This document shows, piece after piece, positions 9,096 to 18,335 of a DNA stretch of 64,000 nt (within the stretch, counting starts at the first letter, position 1; every line of letters starts with the position of its first letter). The DNA is taken from the NCBI RefSeq assembly GCF_001636055.1, contig NZ_CP011789.1, positions 682,001-746,000 of the forward strand. The letters are read 5' to 3'. Origin of the DNA: Pseudomonas putida (GTDB lineage: Bacteria > Pseudomonadota > Gammaproteobacteria > Pseudomonadales > Pseudomonadaceae). Under the pieces are notes generated by a model. The model was not told where the DNA came from. It made no database searches and worked only from the letters and a program-made list of their open reading frames with translations. The translations under genes and the position numbers were made by a program.

Positions 9096-9240
9096 GGGTA
9101 TGTTCCCGTCAGAAAAGCCAACGAACGAGCGTGGGCTTCAAATATATGCTTTACGAGAAGCGTAGCTTGGAGCTCGAAAACGTCCATAGGTGTATTAAGT
9201 ACTATGTGACGTCCATGACTTTATCTAACCTGTGCCCGCC
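9096..9240. other. Island end: gin promoter region and attachment site
   Basis: This AT-richer stretch joins ginA to the comM remnant. It contains the direct repeat ACGTCCAT at 9180-9187 and 9209-9216, 29 bases apart, close to the junction. Such repeats suit recombinase-binding arms. The switch from comM codons to foreign sequence occurs around 9237, after the codons for LPKDGG. Confidence 0.5.
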
Positions 9241-9471
9241 ATCCTTGGGCAGGTCGGCGGGGGCGAGACTCTGGGTGATGCGTCGGGCCGGGTAGTCGAG
9301 GCCGGAATTGACGATGGCACTGCGTACCCGGTCCTTGCTTTCCTTGACCGTGGCCTCGGGCAGGCCGACCAGGGTGAGGTTGGGCAGGCCGTTGGCCAGG
9401 TGGGTTTCGACGCTGACAGCGGGCGCCAGCACCCCGACCTGGGCGCGGCTGTGGACGAGGGCGAGGGACAT
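9237..9471 (-). pseudogene. comM: comM (yifB) 5' fragment, interrupted by the island
   Basis: The first ~78 codons of the Mg-chelatase-like AAA+ helicase ComM/YifB are present. The protein starts MSLALVHSRAQVGV and runs through the conserved LPNLTLVGLPEATVKESK and NSGLDYP to LAPADLPKDGG, where the match ends. A few foreign codons follow, with a stop at 9202. The start at 9471 has AAGGAG seven bases upstream; a longer in-frame extension to 9618 has no support. ComM drives branch migration during natural transformation in other bacteria. It is expected to be inactive here unless the island re-creates the gene, which cannot be seen. comM is a known insertion hotspot in other genera. Confidence 0.9.
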
Positions 9472-9836
9472 GGACACTCCTTGGTCACTGGGGATGCCGC
9501 GTCCTGCGGCAGGGGCAAGGATAGCCAGGGGCGTGGGCAGTGGGGGGTGAAGAGTGCGACGAGATTTTGCCAAGGCATGGCGTTTTTTTGTTGAGTGGAC
9601 ACAGTCCGTCAGGCCCACCGTGGCGCAGCAGCGTGAAGATACTTTTTATGTCATATGGCAAGTATTCACTAAGAAAATTGATTTCTCAGCAATTTTAAAA
9701 AACATAACCCTGTTTCTGGGTAAACAGAACGCAATCCAGACTAAGCGCTTTCAGCATAAATTGGATCCAATATTAGATATACGCTCACCTCATCCAGCGC
9801 CAGCACGATCGCTTACAGGCCAAGGAAAACGCCACC
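9472..9836. promoter_or_regulatory. leuA: Divergent intergenic region comM / leuA
   Basis: The space holds both promoters. The half nearer leuA (about 9640-9780) is markedly AT-rich and has no convincing ORF. AAGGAA at 9822-9827 is the probable ribosome site for the leuA ATG at 9837. No classical leucine leader peptide was recognised. Confidence 0.4.
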
Positions 9837-11534
9837 ATGATGTTGAAGAACCCTTCCACTAAATACCGCCATTTCAACGTGGTTGATCTGCCGGACCGCA
9901 CCTGGCCTGGCCAGGTACAGAAAGCCGCACCGGTCTGGTGCAGCGTTGATATGCGCGACGGCAACCAGGCCCTGATAGAACCGATGAACGCCGAGCGCAA
10001 GCGTCGCTTCTTCGATCTGCTGGTCAAGGTCGGGTTCAAGGAGATCGAGGTAGGTTTTCCGGCGGCATCGCAGACTGATTTCGATTACGTCCGTGAGCTT
10101 ATCGAAAGCGGCGCAATCCCTGACGATGTCACCATCCAGGTCATGACTCAGGCGCGTACTCACCTGATCGAGCGCACCTTCGAGGCGCTCAAGGGCGTGC
10201 CGCGGGCCATTGTGCATGTCTACAACGCCACGGCCCCTGTGTTCCGCGAAGTCGTGTTCGGTGTCGACCGCGCTGGCTGTATCGATATTGCCACCCAGGC
10301 CACCCGTGAGATCAAGGCGTTGATGCAGGCCAATCCGCAAACCCAGTGGACCTACCAGTATTCGCCGGAAACGTTCTGCTTCACCGAGTTGGACTTCGGC
10401 CTGGAAATCTGCGACGCGGTCATCGCCGAGTTCCAGCCAACGCCGTCCAACAAGATGATTCTCAATCTGCCCACAACCGTCGAGGTGTCGACGGCCAACG
10501 TGTTCGCCGACCAGATCGAATGGTTCTGCAGGCATGTGAGCCAGCGAGACAGCGTGATCATCAGCGTGCACCCACACAATGACCGCGGCACCGGGGTGTC
10601 AACTGCCGAGCAGGCGTGCCTGGCGGGTGCCGAACGGGTCGAGGGGACGCTGTTCGGCAATGGCGAGCGCACCGGCAACGTCGATATCCTGACCTTGGCC
10701 ATGAATCTGTATACCAGCGGCATCAGCCCTGAACTGGACTTCTCGGACATCACCCACGTTCAGCGTGAGGTCGAGTACTGCAACCAGTTACCTACCCATC
10801 CTCGTCATCCCTATGCCGGTGAGTTGGTGTTCACTGCGTTCTCCGGCTCTCATCAGGACGCGATCAAGAAAGGCTTTGCGCGCCGCCGCGCAAACCCTCA
10901 CGGTTATTGGGAAATCCCCTACCTGCCGATCGACCCTGCCGACATGGGGCGCAGCTATGAGGCGGTGATCCGGGTCAACAGCCAGTCGGGCAAGGGAGGC
11001 GTGGCGTATCTGCTGGAGCAGCAGGGCATCATGCTGCCGCGGCGTCTGCAAATGGAGTTCAGCGGCGTAGTCCAGCGGGTTGCCGATGCCGAAGGCCGGG
11101 AAGTAACCAGCGATATGATCCTGTCCTGCTTCACTGAAACCTATCTGCAGCAGGGCAGGCCCTACACCCTGACCCAGCCCATGCTCACCAGTGACCAAGC
11201 AAGCACCTACGTGAATGCTCAACTGCTCGTTGACGGTGGCCGCCTGCCATTGACCGGGAAGGGCAACGGGCCGCTCGCCGCGCTGGTCAACGCCTTTGCC
11301 GCACTTGGCCTGAATTTCGACATCGCCGACTACCATGAGCATGCGGTACGTGATGGCGCCCAGGCCGAGGCGATCGCCTATGTGGAAATTCGCGTCAACA
11401 ACCAGCTGCTTTTCGGTGTTGGTAAAGACAGCAGCATTCTCCAGGCTTCGCTGCAGGCTTTGGTCAGTGCCGTGTGCAGGGCCACTCGCCAGGGCCTGCT
11501 CGAGCCCTTGGGCAATACCATCGTCACGGCCTGA
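9837..11534 (+). CDS. leuA: 2-isopropylmalate synthase
   Basis: This 565-aa enzyme condenses acetyl-CoA with 2-oxoisovalerate, the first committed step of leucine synthesis, in the cytoplasm. The catalytic TIM barrel begins with the family motif [11 protein letters not shown] and includes the metal-binding [13 protein letters not shown]. The C-terminal third is the LeuA regulatory domain ([17 protein letters not shown]), where leucine feedback acts in the family. Length and content match the LeuA type 2 group common in Pseudomonas. It stands alone, divergent from comM and convergent with the exporter operon. Whether it is the only leuA of the genome cannot be told here. Confidence 0.95.
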   Translation: MMLKNPSTKYRHFNVVDLPDRTWPGQVQKAAPVWCSVDMRDGNQALIEPMNAERKRRFFDLLVKVGFKEIEVGFPAASQTDFDYVRELIESGAIPDDVTIQVMTQARTHLIERTFEALKGVPRAIVHVYNATAPVFREVVFGVDRAGCIDIATQATREIKALMQANPQTQWTYQYSPETFCFTELDFGLEICDAVIAEFQPTPSNKMILNLPTTVEVSTANVFADQIEWFCRHVSQRDSVIISVHPHNDRGTGVSTAEQACLAGAERVEGTLFGNGERTGNVDILTLAMNLYTSGISPELDFSDITHVQREVEYCNQLPTHPRHPYAGELVFTAFSGSHQDAIKKGFARRRANPHGYWEIPYLPIDPADMGRSYEAVIRVNSQSGKGGVAYLLEQQGIMLPRRLQMEFSGVVQRVADAEGREVTSDMILSCFTETYLQQGRPYTLTQPMLTSDQASTYVNAQLLVDGGRLPLTGKGNGPLAALVNAFAALGLNFDIADYHEHAVRDGAQAEAIAYVEIRVNNQLLFGVGKDSSILQASLQALVSAVCRATRQGLLEPLGNTIVTA

Positions 11535-11711
11535 GGCGATATCGGCATTGGAAGCCTTGGGAACAGACTGCGGGCATGGTGCGGTGGTGGCCAGCCACGA
11601 GGTCCGCATGGAAGGCGATGTATACATGCGGACCTTGCAGCTCAGTTCACGCATTGAACACTGTCAGATCACCCTGGTTTCCGGATTTTGGTCTTCGGAC
11701 GTGGCAGTTCT

Positions 11712-12971
11712 TCAGTCAGGCGTGCGCGCCTGCACCTCCACCAGCCCAGCCTCCAGCCCCCGCACCATCACGCCCTCGGGCACCGCTGCACCGGTCGTCA
11801 CCGGAATCTGCTCGACCGAAGCCTGTGGCGTCGCTCGATACACCACGTAGCGTCCCCCCTGCCCATCATCGCGCAATGCGTGCGGGGGAATGGCGATACC
11901 CTGTTCGTCACGCTGCAGAATGATCGACAGGCGTGCGCTCATCCCCGCGCGCATGGGGTGCTGCAAGGGCTGTGCTGGCAGGTCGATCGACACCTTCACT
12001 GGGTACTGGGCTCCGGCGCCTTGCGTATCAGCCGTCTCGCTCTGGATACCGATGGCGGTCAGGCGGCCGCTCAGTTCACCGGAAAAGCCGTCGCCACTGA
12101 TCTGCACCGGCATGCCTTCGTGGAGTAGGCGCAGGTCGGTCTCTTCCACCCGGCTCAAGGCCTGGAAGCGCTCCTGGCCTATCACGCCGAGCAGCGGTAC
12201 CCCCTGGGTAACGGCGACACCCGTTTGCAGGGGAACGGATTTTCCGCCCTCTTGAGGGGCCGGGCGAACCACATACCCGGCCAGCGGAGCGAGCAGTTCG
12301 CGTCGTGCATACAACTGCTCGAGGGCCTGATGGCGCGCTTGGGCGTTGGCCAGTTCCATTGCCGCGATGCTGAGCTCCTCGCCGTGGCCGTGCGCAAGTG
12401 TTGTAAGCAGATCCTCGTTGGCGGCGGTCAGGTCCTGGCGCTGGGTGTTCACTTGCTGAGCCAGGCTTTCGACCTCCATTCGCGCGACGATGCCGCGCTC
12501 GAACAGCGCCTGGGTATCGCGCAGGCTATTCTCGCTGCGGGACAGGTTCTGGTTCGCGGCCGCCACTGCGCGCCGTGCGCGGGCGACTTCCGGGCTGGAG
12601 CTCCAACGTTCCAGGCGTTGCGCCTCTCGACGGGCCTTGAGCAGCTCAGCCTGTGCCTGGCGCAATTGCACTTGCAACTGCGCAGGGTCCAGCGTCACCA
12701 GCACCTGGCCTTTCTCGACGTGCTGGCCCTCCTGTACGCGCACGTCGGCGATCAGCCCATCGAAAGGTGCAGCGAGGGTGATGTGGTCCATTGACTGCAG
12801 GTGGCCTACCAGGCCCAGGCGATTTTCCAGCAGGCGCGGTGCTACCTGCACCCACTGCGCTTGCGGGGAAGCGCCCGGCTGCTCATCCGCATCGCCGTAG
12901 CAGCCCGGCAGATTGGCGAGGGCCAGCACCAGTAGCGCGCGGCCGCCAGTGATCGAGCAAAACCTAGTCAT
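11712..12971 (-). CDS. HlyD/MacA-type periplasmic adaptor lipoprotein
   Basis: This 419-aa adaptor has an N-terminal lipobox (ANLPGC, Cys24), so it is probably anchored in the inner membrane by lipid. It has a lipoyl-like half (FDGLIADVRVQEGQHVEKG), a long coiled-coil hairpin (about residues 95-200), the second lipoyl half and C-terminal beta-barrel segments. It should link the MacB-type transporter to the TolC-type channel. It is the last gene of the four-gene exporter operon and overlaps the channel gene by eight bases. The cargo is unknown. Such tripartite ABC pumps export peptides, siderophores, lipopeptides or macrolides. Confidence 0.85.
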   Translation of the reverse strand: MTRFCSITGGRALLVLALANLPGCYGDADEQPGASPQAQWVQVAPRLLENRLGLVGHLQSMDHITLAAPFDGLIADVRVQEGQHVEKGQVLVTLDPAQLQVQLRQAQAELLKARREAQRLERWSSSPEVARARRAVAAANQNLSRSENSLRDTQALFERGIVARMEVESLAQQVNTQRQDLTAANEDLLTTLAHGHGEELSIAAMELANAQARHQALEQLYARRELLAPLAGYVVRPAPQEGGKSVPLQTGVAVTQGVPLLGVIGQERFQALSRVEETDLRLLHEGMPVQISGDGFSGELSGRLTAIGIQSETADTQGAGAQYPVKVSIDLPAQPLQHPMRAGMSARLSIILQRDEQGIAIPPHALRDDGQGGRYVVYRATPQASVEQIPVTTGAAVPEGVMVRGLEAGLVEVQARTPD

Positions 12972-14442
12972 TCAGTGCAATGTCCCAACTGTCCAGCGTG
13001 GTGCCCAGGGTCTGGTCCAGTTCGGCCTGGGCGTTCATGTAGCTGATGAGCGCACCCAGGCGCGTATTCTGCGCCGTGCGCAGGTCGTTCTCGAAACTCA
13101 GAACCTGGAAGTTGCTCGATCGGCCGACGGTGAGTTTTTCTCGTTCGATCGCTAGTTTGCGTTGCGACAATTCCTGCGCGCGCAGGGCAATCTGGTACTG
13201 GCGCCAGCGCACGCCGATGTCGCGCACGGCATTGGTCACGTCCCGCTGGAGTTGCTGACGTGCTTCCTGCAACCGGACTTCCTGGGTTTCCACCCCGACA
13301 CGCGCATGTACTTCAGCCTGACGGGTACTCAGGTCACCGATCGGAATTTCCACTTGAACACCCACATAATTCTCCCAACTGCGCGCGCTGCCGTTGAGGT
13401 TGTTGCGTTCACGTACCTGGGCGCCACCACCGACCAGAGAGACGTCCCACAGGCGCTCGTTACGCGCCACCGTCAGGTTGATCGTTGCTTGCTCGCCGGC
13501 AATCAGTTCGATGAGGTAGGTCGGTTGCAGGGCCTGAGCCTGTTGAAGGGCCAAGGAGGTGTCGACATCGATCGCGTCTGCATGGACCGTGTCGCTGGCG
13601 ACGATGGGGGTATCGAGATCCAGCGCCAGCATCTGCAACAGAGCCAGGCGCGCGGCTTGCTGTTGATTGCGGGCGTCTTCCAGTCCGAGCTCCTGGGTGG
13701 CGACTTCGGCTTCGGTCTGGACTATCTCGAAGGCTGCCATGCGACCGGCAGCAATCATTGCCTGGTTCACCTCGAGCAATTGATTGGCCCGCTGCAGGGC
13801 GTCGCGGGCAATCTGCAACTGCTCCTGGGTCTGCAGCAGAGTGTGATAACCGATGATGATTCGGGTGATGGTCTGCGCCACGGTGTCTTTCAACGCCAGC
13901 CGGTTGACCTGCTCGCCCAGGCGGGCCAGTTGCACCGGTGCCGTGGCGACATCCCTGCCGGCACCGCGCAGCAGCGGCTGGATGACCGTGATGTTGGCGC
14001 CGTCGTTACGGGTCAGCCCGGCCAGATCGGCCTCGGTGTGACGATAGGTCCAGCCCAGGCTCAGGCGGGTGCCGTAAGGAGTCAGCAGGGTCGTAGTGGG
14101 TGTGATATCCCCTTGGCGATAGCGGTCGGCCTGGTTGTGATTGGACAGGTAGTTGCCGCGGATGAGCAGCTTGGGGCTGAAACGATCCTCGGCCACCCGC
14201 AGGTCGAACTTCTGAGCAATTCGATCCAGATAGGCGCTGCGGATCCCGCGGTTGTCGCGCAGACCGAGGTAGATCGCGTCGCTTAGGCTCAAATCAATGC
14301 GCTGTGCCTTCAGCGAGAGGCTGGAAACGGCTGGCGAAGGTGCGCTCGACCGGGTCGCCTGGGAAGGCGCGAGCGCCAGGCTGGCCAGGGCAGGCCCGGT
14401 GCTCATGATCAGCAGTAGCAAGGCCAGGCAGCGCTCAATCAT
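12964..14442 (-). CDS. TolC-family outer-membrane channel
   Basis: This 492-aa protein has an N-terminal signal peptide (MIERCLALLLLIMSTGPALA) and the duplicated helical OEP layout: two long helical repeats around residues 180-270 and 370-470, with beta segments between. It provides the outer-membrane exit duct for the adjacent ABC pump. It overlaps the permease gene by eight bases at its start and the adaptor gene at its end, so the three products are co-translated. Confidence 0.87.
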   Translation of the reverse strand: MIERCLALLLLIMSTGPALASLALAPSQATRSSAPSPAVSSLSLKAQRIDLSLSDAIYLGLRDNRGIRSAYLDRIAQKFDLRVAEDRFSPKLLIRGNYLSNHNQADRYRQGDITPTTTLLTPYGTRLSLGWTYRHTEADLAGLTRNDGANITVIQPLLRGAGRDVATAPVQLARLGEQVNRLALKDTVAQTITRIIIGYHTLLQTQEQLQIARDALQRANQLLEVNQAMIAAGRMAAFEIVQTEAEVATQELGLEDARNQQQAARLALLQMLALDLDTPIVASDTVHADAIDVDTSLALQQAQALQPTYLIELIAGEQATINLTVARNERLWDVSLVGGGAQVRERNNLNGSARSWENYVGVQVEIPIGDLSTRQAEVHARVGVETQEVRLQEARQQLQRDVTNAVRDIGVRWRQYQIALRAQELSQRKLAIEREKLTVGRSSNFQVLSFENDLRTAQNTRLGALISYMNAQAELDQTLGTTLDSWDIALND

Positions 14443-15649
14443 CGCGCAACGCCTGTACCGGTTGCAGGCGGGCGGCAGACAGCGCCGGGCTCAAGCCGAA
14501 GAACAGCCCGGTGAGGACTGCGCCTCCGATGCCAAGTGGCAACGACAGGGGGGCGAGGCTGAAGTCGGCCCAGCCAGACAGCAAAGTAAACAGCCACCCC
14601 GCGCCCACGCCCAGCACTGCACCGCAAGCTGCGCCGGTCACGGCCAGTACCACCGCTTCGAGGAGAAACAGCCAGGCGATATCTTGCGGGCGGGCGCCTA
14701 GTGCCATGCGCACGCCGATCTCGCGGCGGCGTTCGGAGACGTTCATCAGCATCACGTTCATCACCCCGACACCGCCCACCAGCAGGGCAATGCCGCCCAG
14801 CCCTGCCAGCAGCCAGGAGAACAGCCGCGACTGCTGGGCGATACCGGCGAGCAACTGCTGGGGAGCCTGGACATCGATCGTGCGACCGGGCAGTGCGGTC
14901 TGCAACCGCGCCTGCAGGCGAGGGGCGACGGCAAGTGGGTCGGCACCGTCGGCAGTGCGCGCCAGAACGGTACCCACCTGAGGTGCGCTGACCAGCCGTC
15001 GCATACCTTCGAGCGGGATCAGCAAGCTGTCGTCGATCGACAGCGGCAGCAGTGGGTTTTGTCCGATGCCGTGCAATACGCCGATCACCTGGAACACGTA
15101 GCCTGCGATCTGTAGCTGTGCGCCAGGCATGACCGGCATGCCCTGTGCGGCCAGATCGGCGGCAAGGCGCTCGCCCAGTACCGCATGGGTGCTGCGGCTG
15201 TCGTAAGGGCTGATGAAACGCCCCTCTATCAATCTCAGGTCGAGTACTTCGGCCAGTTGCGGATCTACCCCGGCTAGCAGCGCGTCGTGTGTTCGTCCGT
15301 GCAGACTCACGCGTACCGACGACAGGCTCAGCGGACTGATTGCACGCAGTCCCGGCTCGGCTTCGCGCACGGCTTGGGCGTCGAAGGGCTGCGTTGCCTG
15401 TGCCGACAAGTGGGCGCCTGCAGGCCATTGCACGTCGGCGACCAGCAGGTCACTGCCCATGCCCTTGAACACCGCCATCGCCTGGCGCTGGGCGTTGTGC
15501 CCAATGTTCAGCAGCGCAACCACGGCTGCGCAGCCGACTGCGATACCGAGCAACGCCAGAATGGCCCGGCGTCCCAGGCGCTGGAGGCTATCGAATGGTT
15601 CAGAAAGGCGCTGAGCGAGGGATGGGCCGTAGGCTCGCGTGCTAACCAT
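14435..15649 (-). CDS. MacB-like ABC transporter permease (FtsX domain)
   Basis: This 404-aa permease has one N-terminal membrane helix (about residues 28-50), a large periplasmic MacB-PCD-like domain to about residue 270, and three C-terminal helices with the FtsX signature, including VGGVGVMNVMLMNVSERRRE. Unlike E. coli MacB the ATPase is a separate upstream protein. ATG at 15649 overlaps the ATPase stop by eight bases. The MacB mechanism is mechanotransmission: the substrate is taken from the periplasm and pushed through TolC. Confidence 0.88.
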   Translation of the reverse strand: MVSTRAYGPSLAQRLSEPFDSLQRLGRRAILALLGIAVGCAAVVALLNIGHNAQRQAMAVFKGMGSDLLVADVQWPAGAHLSAQATQPFDAQAVREAEPGLRAISPLSLSSVRVSLHGRTHDALLAGVDPQLAEVLDLRLIEGRFISPYDSRSTHAVLGERLAADLAAQGMPVMPGAQLQIAGYVFQVIGVLHGIGQNPLLPLSIDDSLLIPLEGMRRLVSAPQVGTVLARTADGADPLAVAPRLQARLQTALPGRTIDVQAPQQLLAGIAQQSRLFSWLLAGLGGIALLVGGVGVMNVMLMNVSERRREIGVRMALGARPQDIAWLFLLEAVVLAVTGAACGAVLGVGAGWLFTLLSGWADFSLAPLSLPLGIGGAVLTGLFFGLSPALSAARLQPVQALRDD

Positions 15650-16343
15650 GCACGACCTCGCGTATGCAGCCCTCGACAACCTGCAGGCAGCGTTGCAGAC
15701 GACGGGCAATCCCCAGGTCATGGGTGACGATGACCAGGGTGACGCCCTGCTCACGGTTGAGAGCCAGCAGCAGTTCGATGATGTCTTGTGCAGTCTGGCC
15801 ATCGAGGTTGCCGGTGGGCTCGTCGGCGAGCAGCAGTTGGGGCTCACCGACGAGGGCGCGGGCAATGGCCACTCGCTGGCGTTGGCCCCCGGAGAGCTCT
15901 GCCGGGCGGTGGTGCAGCCGTTCGCCGAGGCCTACCCGCCGCAACTGCTGGCGCGCCGCCTCCCGTGCCGAGTTGCGTGGCTCGCCACGGTAAAGCAGCG
16001 GCAAGGCGACATTGTCGAGGGCATCCAGACGCGGCAGCAGGTTGAAGCCCTGAAAAACGAAGCCGATGTGCTGGTTGCGCATCACTGCGCGGGCGCCATC
16101 GGTTGCCAGGGTCATGTCGCGGCCTGCCAGGTGGAGGTGTCCTTGGGTGGGCTGGTCGAGCAGACCGATCAGGCTGAGCAAGGTGCTCTTGCCCGAGCCC
16201 GAGGCGCCAACGATGGCGCAACTTTGGCCGGCCTCGACCGACAACGAGACATCACGCAGCACGGGCCGCGCGGCGCTATGGGAGCTGTACGCATGCGTCA
16301 CGCCTTGCAGGCGAATCAGCGTCTGGTTGGGTGACTCAGGCAT
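15642..16343 (-). CDS. ABC transporter ATP-binding protein (MacB/LolD type)
   Basis: This 233-aa ATPase has Walker A GASGSGKST, Q-loop FVFQGFN, signature LSGGQRQRVA, Walker B LLLADEPTGNLD and the H-loop histidine in VTHDLG. The LADEPTGNLD form is typical of the MacB/LolD branch. The start is uncertain: ATG at 16343 gives the usual family length, while an in-frame GTG at 16400 would add 19 residues; neither has a strong ribosome site. It energises the adjacent FtsX-type permease. Confidence 0.87.
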   Translation of the reverse strand: MPESPNQTLIRLQGVTHAYSSHSAARPVLRDVSLSVEAGQSCAIVGASGSGKSTLLSLIGLLDQPTQGHLHLAGRDMTLATDGARAVMRNQHIGFVFQGFNLLPRLDALDNVALPLLYRGEPRNSAREAARQQLRRVGLGERLHHRPAELSGGQRQRVAIARALVGEPQLLLADEPTGNLDGQTAQDIIELLLALNREQGVTLVIVTHDLGIARRLQRCLQVVEGCIREVVHG

Positions 16344-16414
16344 CCATTGCCCACGATCCTTGGGAATCTGTCCAGGTATCCCACTCAACACGATGGGCAC
16401 CTGGTTGAATAAAT

Positions 16415-17185
16415 TCAGGTGTCTTGCGTTACTGTCTTGTCGGTGTATTCAAGGCGTTTTGCCAAGACCAGATCGAGCAGCGATTGCAGTTGATCCTTGC
16501 TGTGCGATTGTTCTTTTTCGGCGTACTGGATGAGTTTGTTCAAATCGTGTTCGTAGTTGTCGGGAAGCTGGGCTTCCATGATCGGCGGCAGGCCCTTGTA
16601 ATAATCCAGGATGCCTTGAAGGGTTTTAGGTGACATGTGCCCGTCGCGGTTGTACTCGTCCATCAACTTCTGCGAAACCGCCCTGGACCAAGCCTCTTCT
16701 TGTGCACCGGTCTCCACCAGCGCTGCGCGCCGTTCGTTGACTGTAAATGCACCGCTGTCGTCATGCACGATCAGAGAAAGTTGTTCCATGGACATGCCCG
16801 CGAACGGGTTGGAACCTTTGTTGTTCAGGAAGGCGGTTGCCTGACGTGCTTGCTCGAGGCGCTGTGGGTCGTCCGAAGCGGGCGTTTCGGCATCGCGTTC
16901 GACCTTGGACTGCTCGAACGCCGGGCTGTGAATAGCGCGGGTTACCTGCTCGGCGATGGCTTTCAGGCCGCTACGGTCAGTGCTGGCGTCGCGCTTTGCC
17001 GCCCGTGCTGCTGCGTCGCTGAGCAACTGCGCCAGTGGCGAGATGCTGGCGTTATCCGAGCTGCCCGTTTTCTGGGGCGACGCGACCGAGGCCGTGGCGT
17101 CAGGCTTTTCATCTGGCTTGCCAGTGCCTTGAGTTGCGTTGAGGGTTTTTACCTGTGACGCCGGCAGGCTGTTGACACCATCCAT
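16415..17185 (-). CDS. Unknown 256-aa hydrophilic protein upstream of exporter
   Basis: I do not recognise a family. The protein has no signal peptide and no membrane segment. The first ~75 residues are low-complexity (S, T, K, D, P, A rich), followed by a helical part with MDEYNRDGHMSPKTLQGILD and a C-terminal helix rich in K, L and Q. That make-up (disordered N-terminus, helical body) is common among secreted effectors and anti-sigma-like proteins. The ATG at 17185 has GGAG eight bases upstream. It lies 71 bases before the ATPase at its ATG start, in the same direction, so it may be a substrate or partner of the pump. Confidence 0.6.
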   Translation of the reverse strand: MDGVNSLPASQVKTLNATQGTGKPDEKPDATASVASPQKTGSSDNASISPLAQLLSDAAARAAKRDASTDRSGLKAIAEQVTRAIHSPAFEQSKVERDAETPASDDPQRLEQARQATAFLNNKGSNPFAGMSMEQLSLIVHDDSGAFTVNERRAALVETGAQEEAWSRAVSQKLMDEYNRDGHMSPKTLQGILDYYKGLPPIMEAQLPDNYEHDLNKLIQYAEKEQSHSKDQLQSLLDLVLAKRLEYTDKTVTQDT

Positions 17186-17237
17186 GATCGTCTCCGTATC
17201 TCTCTGGGCAGCGGGGATGCTGCGTCTACTTTGGACC

Positions 17238-17269
17238 CGTTCTGCCCCGGATCGCTCCGGGGCAGAACG
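17238..17269 (-). terminator. Perfect 14-bp hairpin after the secreted-protein gene
   Basis: Arms at 17238-17251 and 17256-17269 pair perfectly around a 4-base loop. The hairpin lies nine bases past the stop of the small secreted protein. There is no T-run, so it may protect the 3' end of that mRNA or reduce read-through into the 256-aa gene rather than act as a classical terminator. Confidence 0.55.
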
Positions 17270-17278
17270 TTCAGCGAC

Positions 17279-17743
17279 TTACTTGATCGTGAATTCGACG
17301 TTCCACGAATAGTTCGACAGGCTGGTCGAGGTGATGGTTGCGGTGCAGCGAGCGCCGCCGCTGGCATCGGCATCCTTGGTCCATTTCGGGATCTTGGTGA
17401 TGGTGCCACCCAGCCCGCCCGGGGCAATCGTGTTGACGAACGAGGTACGGAACACGCAGGACTTGCCGCCGATGGCGTAGCGCACGAAGGCGGTGGTGAT
17501 GTCTGGGCTCAGGGGGCCGGTCACGACGAAGGTGAAGGCCTGGTTCGGCAGGATCGAATCCTTGGGCTTGGGCGTTGCGCTGGCGTTGGTCAGGGCTTCG
17601 TTGTTGCCGATCATCGAGTACTTGGCTTCGGCAGTGCCCAGATTCTTGACGGTGATCTGCACGGGAGGGCCTGCATGCGCTGCACCGGCAGCGAACAGGG
17701 AGGTAACGGCCAGGGCCGCGAAGATCCGTTTCTTGAATTGCAT
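17279..17743 (-). CDS. Small secreted protein with one probable disulfide
   Basis: The 154-aa precursor has a clear signal peptide, MQFKKRIFAALAVTSLFAAG, with a likely cut after AAHA. The mature ~130 residues are beta-rich (alternating V/T/F segments), carry only two cysteines (in KSCVFRT and ARCTATI) that probably pair, and end in WNVEFTIK. No family was recognised; a beta-sandwich toxin, lectin or adhesin-like fold is conceivable but not shown. It is transcribed in the same direction as the exporter operon and precedes it, separated by a strong hairpin. Confidence 0.65.
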   Translation of the reverse strand: MQFKKRIFAALAVTSLFAAGAAHAGPPVQITVKNLGTAEAKYSMIGNNEALTNASATPKPKDSILPNQAFTFVVTGPLSPDITTAFVRYAIGGKSCVFRTSFVNTIAPGGLGGTITKIPKWTKDADASGGARCTATITSTSLSNYSWNVEFTIK

Positions 17744-18056
17744 AGCGTATTTTCCATGTGTTGACATTTTCGTATGTCGCACGACGGACAACAGTCCGCC
17801 TTGCCCGGTCTGCAGCGTTACGGCAGCTGCATGTCCTTTCCGGTCACTTTGCATCGGTGCCTTCCATGGGTTAGCTCGACTTACGCAAAGTCCAGCTAAA
17901 TAAATCCTTCCAGTTGAGGCAGTTAACGGCACAGGGAGGGAATACTTTAGTGACGGATTCTTGCGCGGCCTGAGACTTCAGCTCATTGAAGCGTGCTCGT
18001 GCAGCATTTGCCTGGGCCTCGATGCCGAGGCGGTATCGAGGATTGCTCGTGAGGTT
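17744..18056. other. Intergenic region upstream of the secreted-protein gene
   Basis: This 313-bp stretch probably carries the promoter of the secreted-protein gene. No ORF or RNA gene could be supported in it. Confidence 0.35.
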
Positions 18057-18308
18057 TCAGACGCCAGCGTTGCGGCTGACTTCAAGATCATTCAACAACG
18101 CCTTGGCCAGGGCGCTGAGGTAGTGCAGGGCGGTGATTGCCGCAGGGTTTGCCTCCCCTGTGAACTGATCGCTCAGATCACGTGTACAGCCCACCAGCAC
18201 TGAGATTTCTTCGATGGCGCGCTCATAGGGGATACCGGGCTGTACGCGAAACATCTCGAGAAAGGTGGCAACACCTGCGGTGGTGCGACCGGATTGGTTA
18301 CCGCTCAT
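18057..18308 (-). CDS. DUF3077 family protein, copy 1
   Basis: This small soluble 83-aa protein contains TTAGVATFLEMFRVQPGI and ALHYLSALAKALLNDLE. It is closely similar along its whole length to the gene at 54741-54986. ATG at 18308 was chosen because AAGGAG lies eight bases before it. It follows the DUF6124 gene by 27 bases. These pairs are frequent in Pseudomonas; their function is not known to me. Predicted mostly helical. Confidence 0.8.
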   Translation of the reverse strand: MSGNQSGRTTAGVATFLEMFRVQPGIPYERAIEEISVLVGCTRDLSDQFTGEANPAAITALHYLSALAKALLNDLEVSRNAGV

Positions 18309-18335
18309 GTTCATCACTCCTTGACGGGCTCAGGG

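Larger units (their letters stand above)
1..9240. mobile_element. GInt-type genomic island inserted in comM (one end, truncated by window)
   Basis: The segment has visibly lower GC than the rest of the window. It ends abruptly inside the comM reading frame near 9237-9240. At that end lie four minus-strand genes, three large tyrosine recombinases and one small helical protein. This is the layout known for ginABCD of GInt islands, which carry the operon at one end, then cargo, then an AT-rich far end. The cargo here (1-3444) points the opposite way and continues past the left edge. The remaining comM codons and the other attachment site must lie outside the window. The GInt assignment rests on gene number, size, order and motifs, not on a search. 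Confidence 0.8.

Noticed and set aside
9472..9618. An N-terminal extension of comM to 9618.
   Set aside because: The family start MSLALVHS at 9471 has an AAGGAG site; the extension is not conserved-looking and crosses into promoter sequence.
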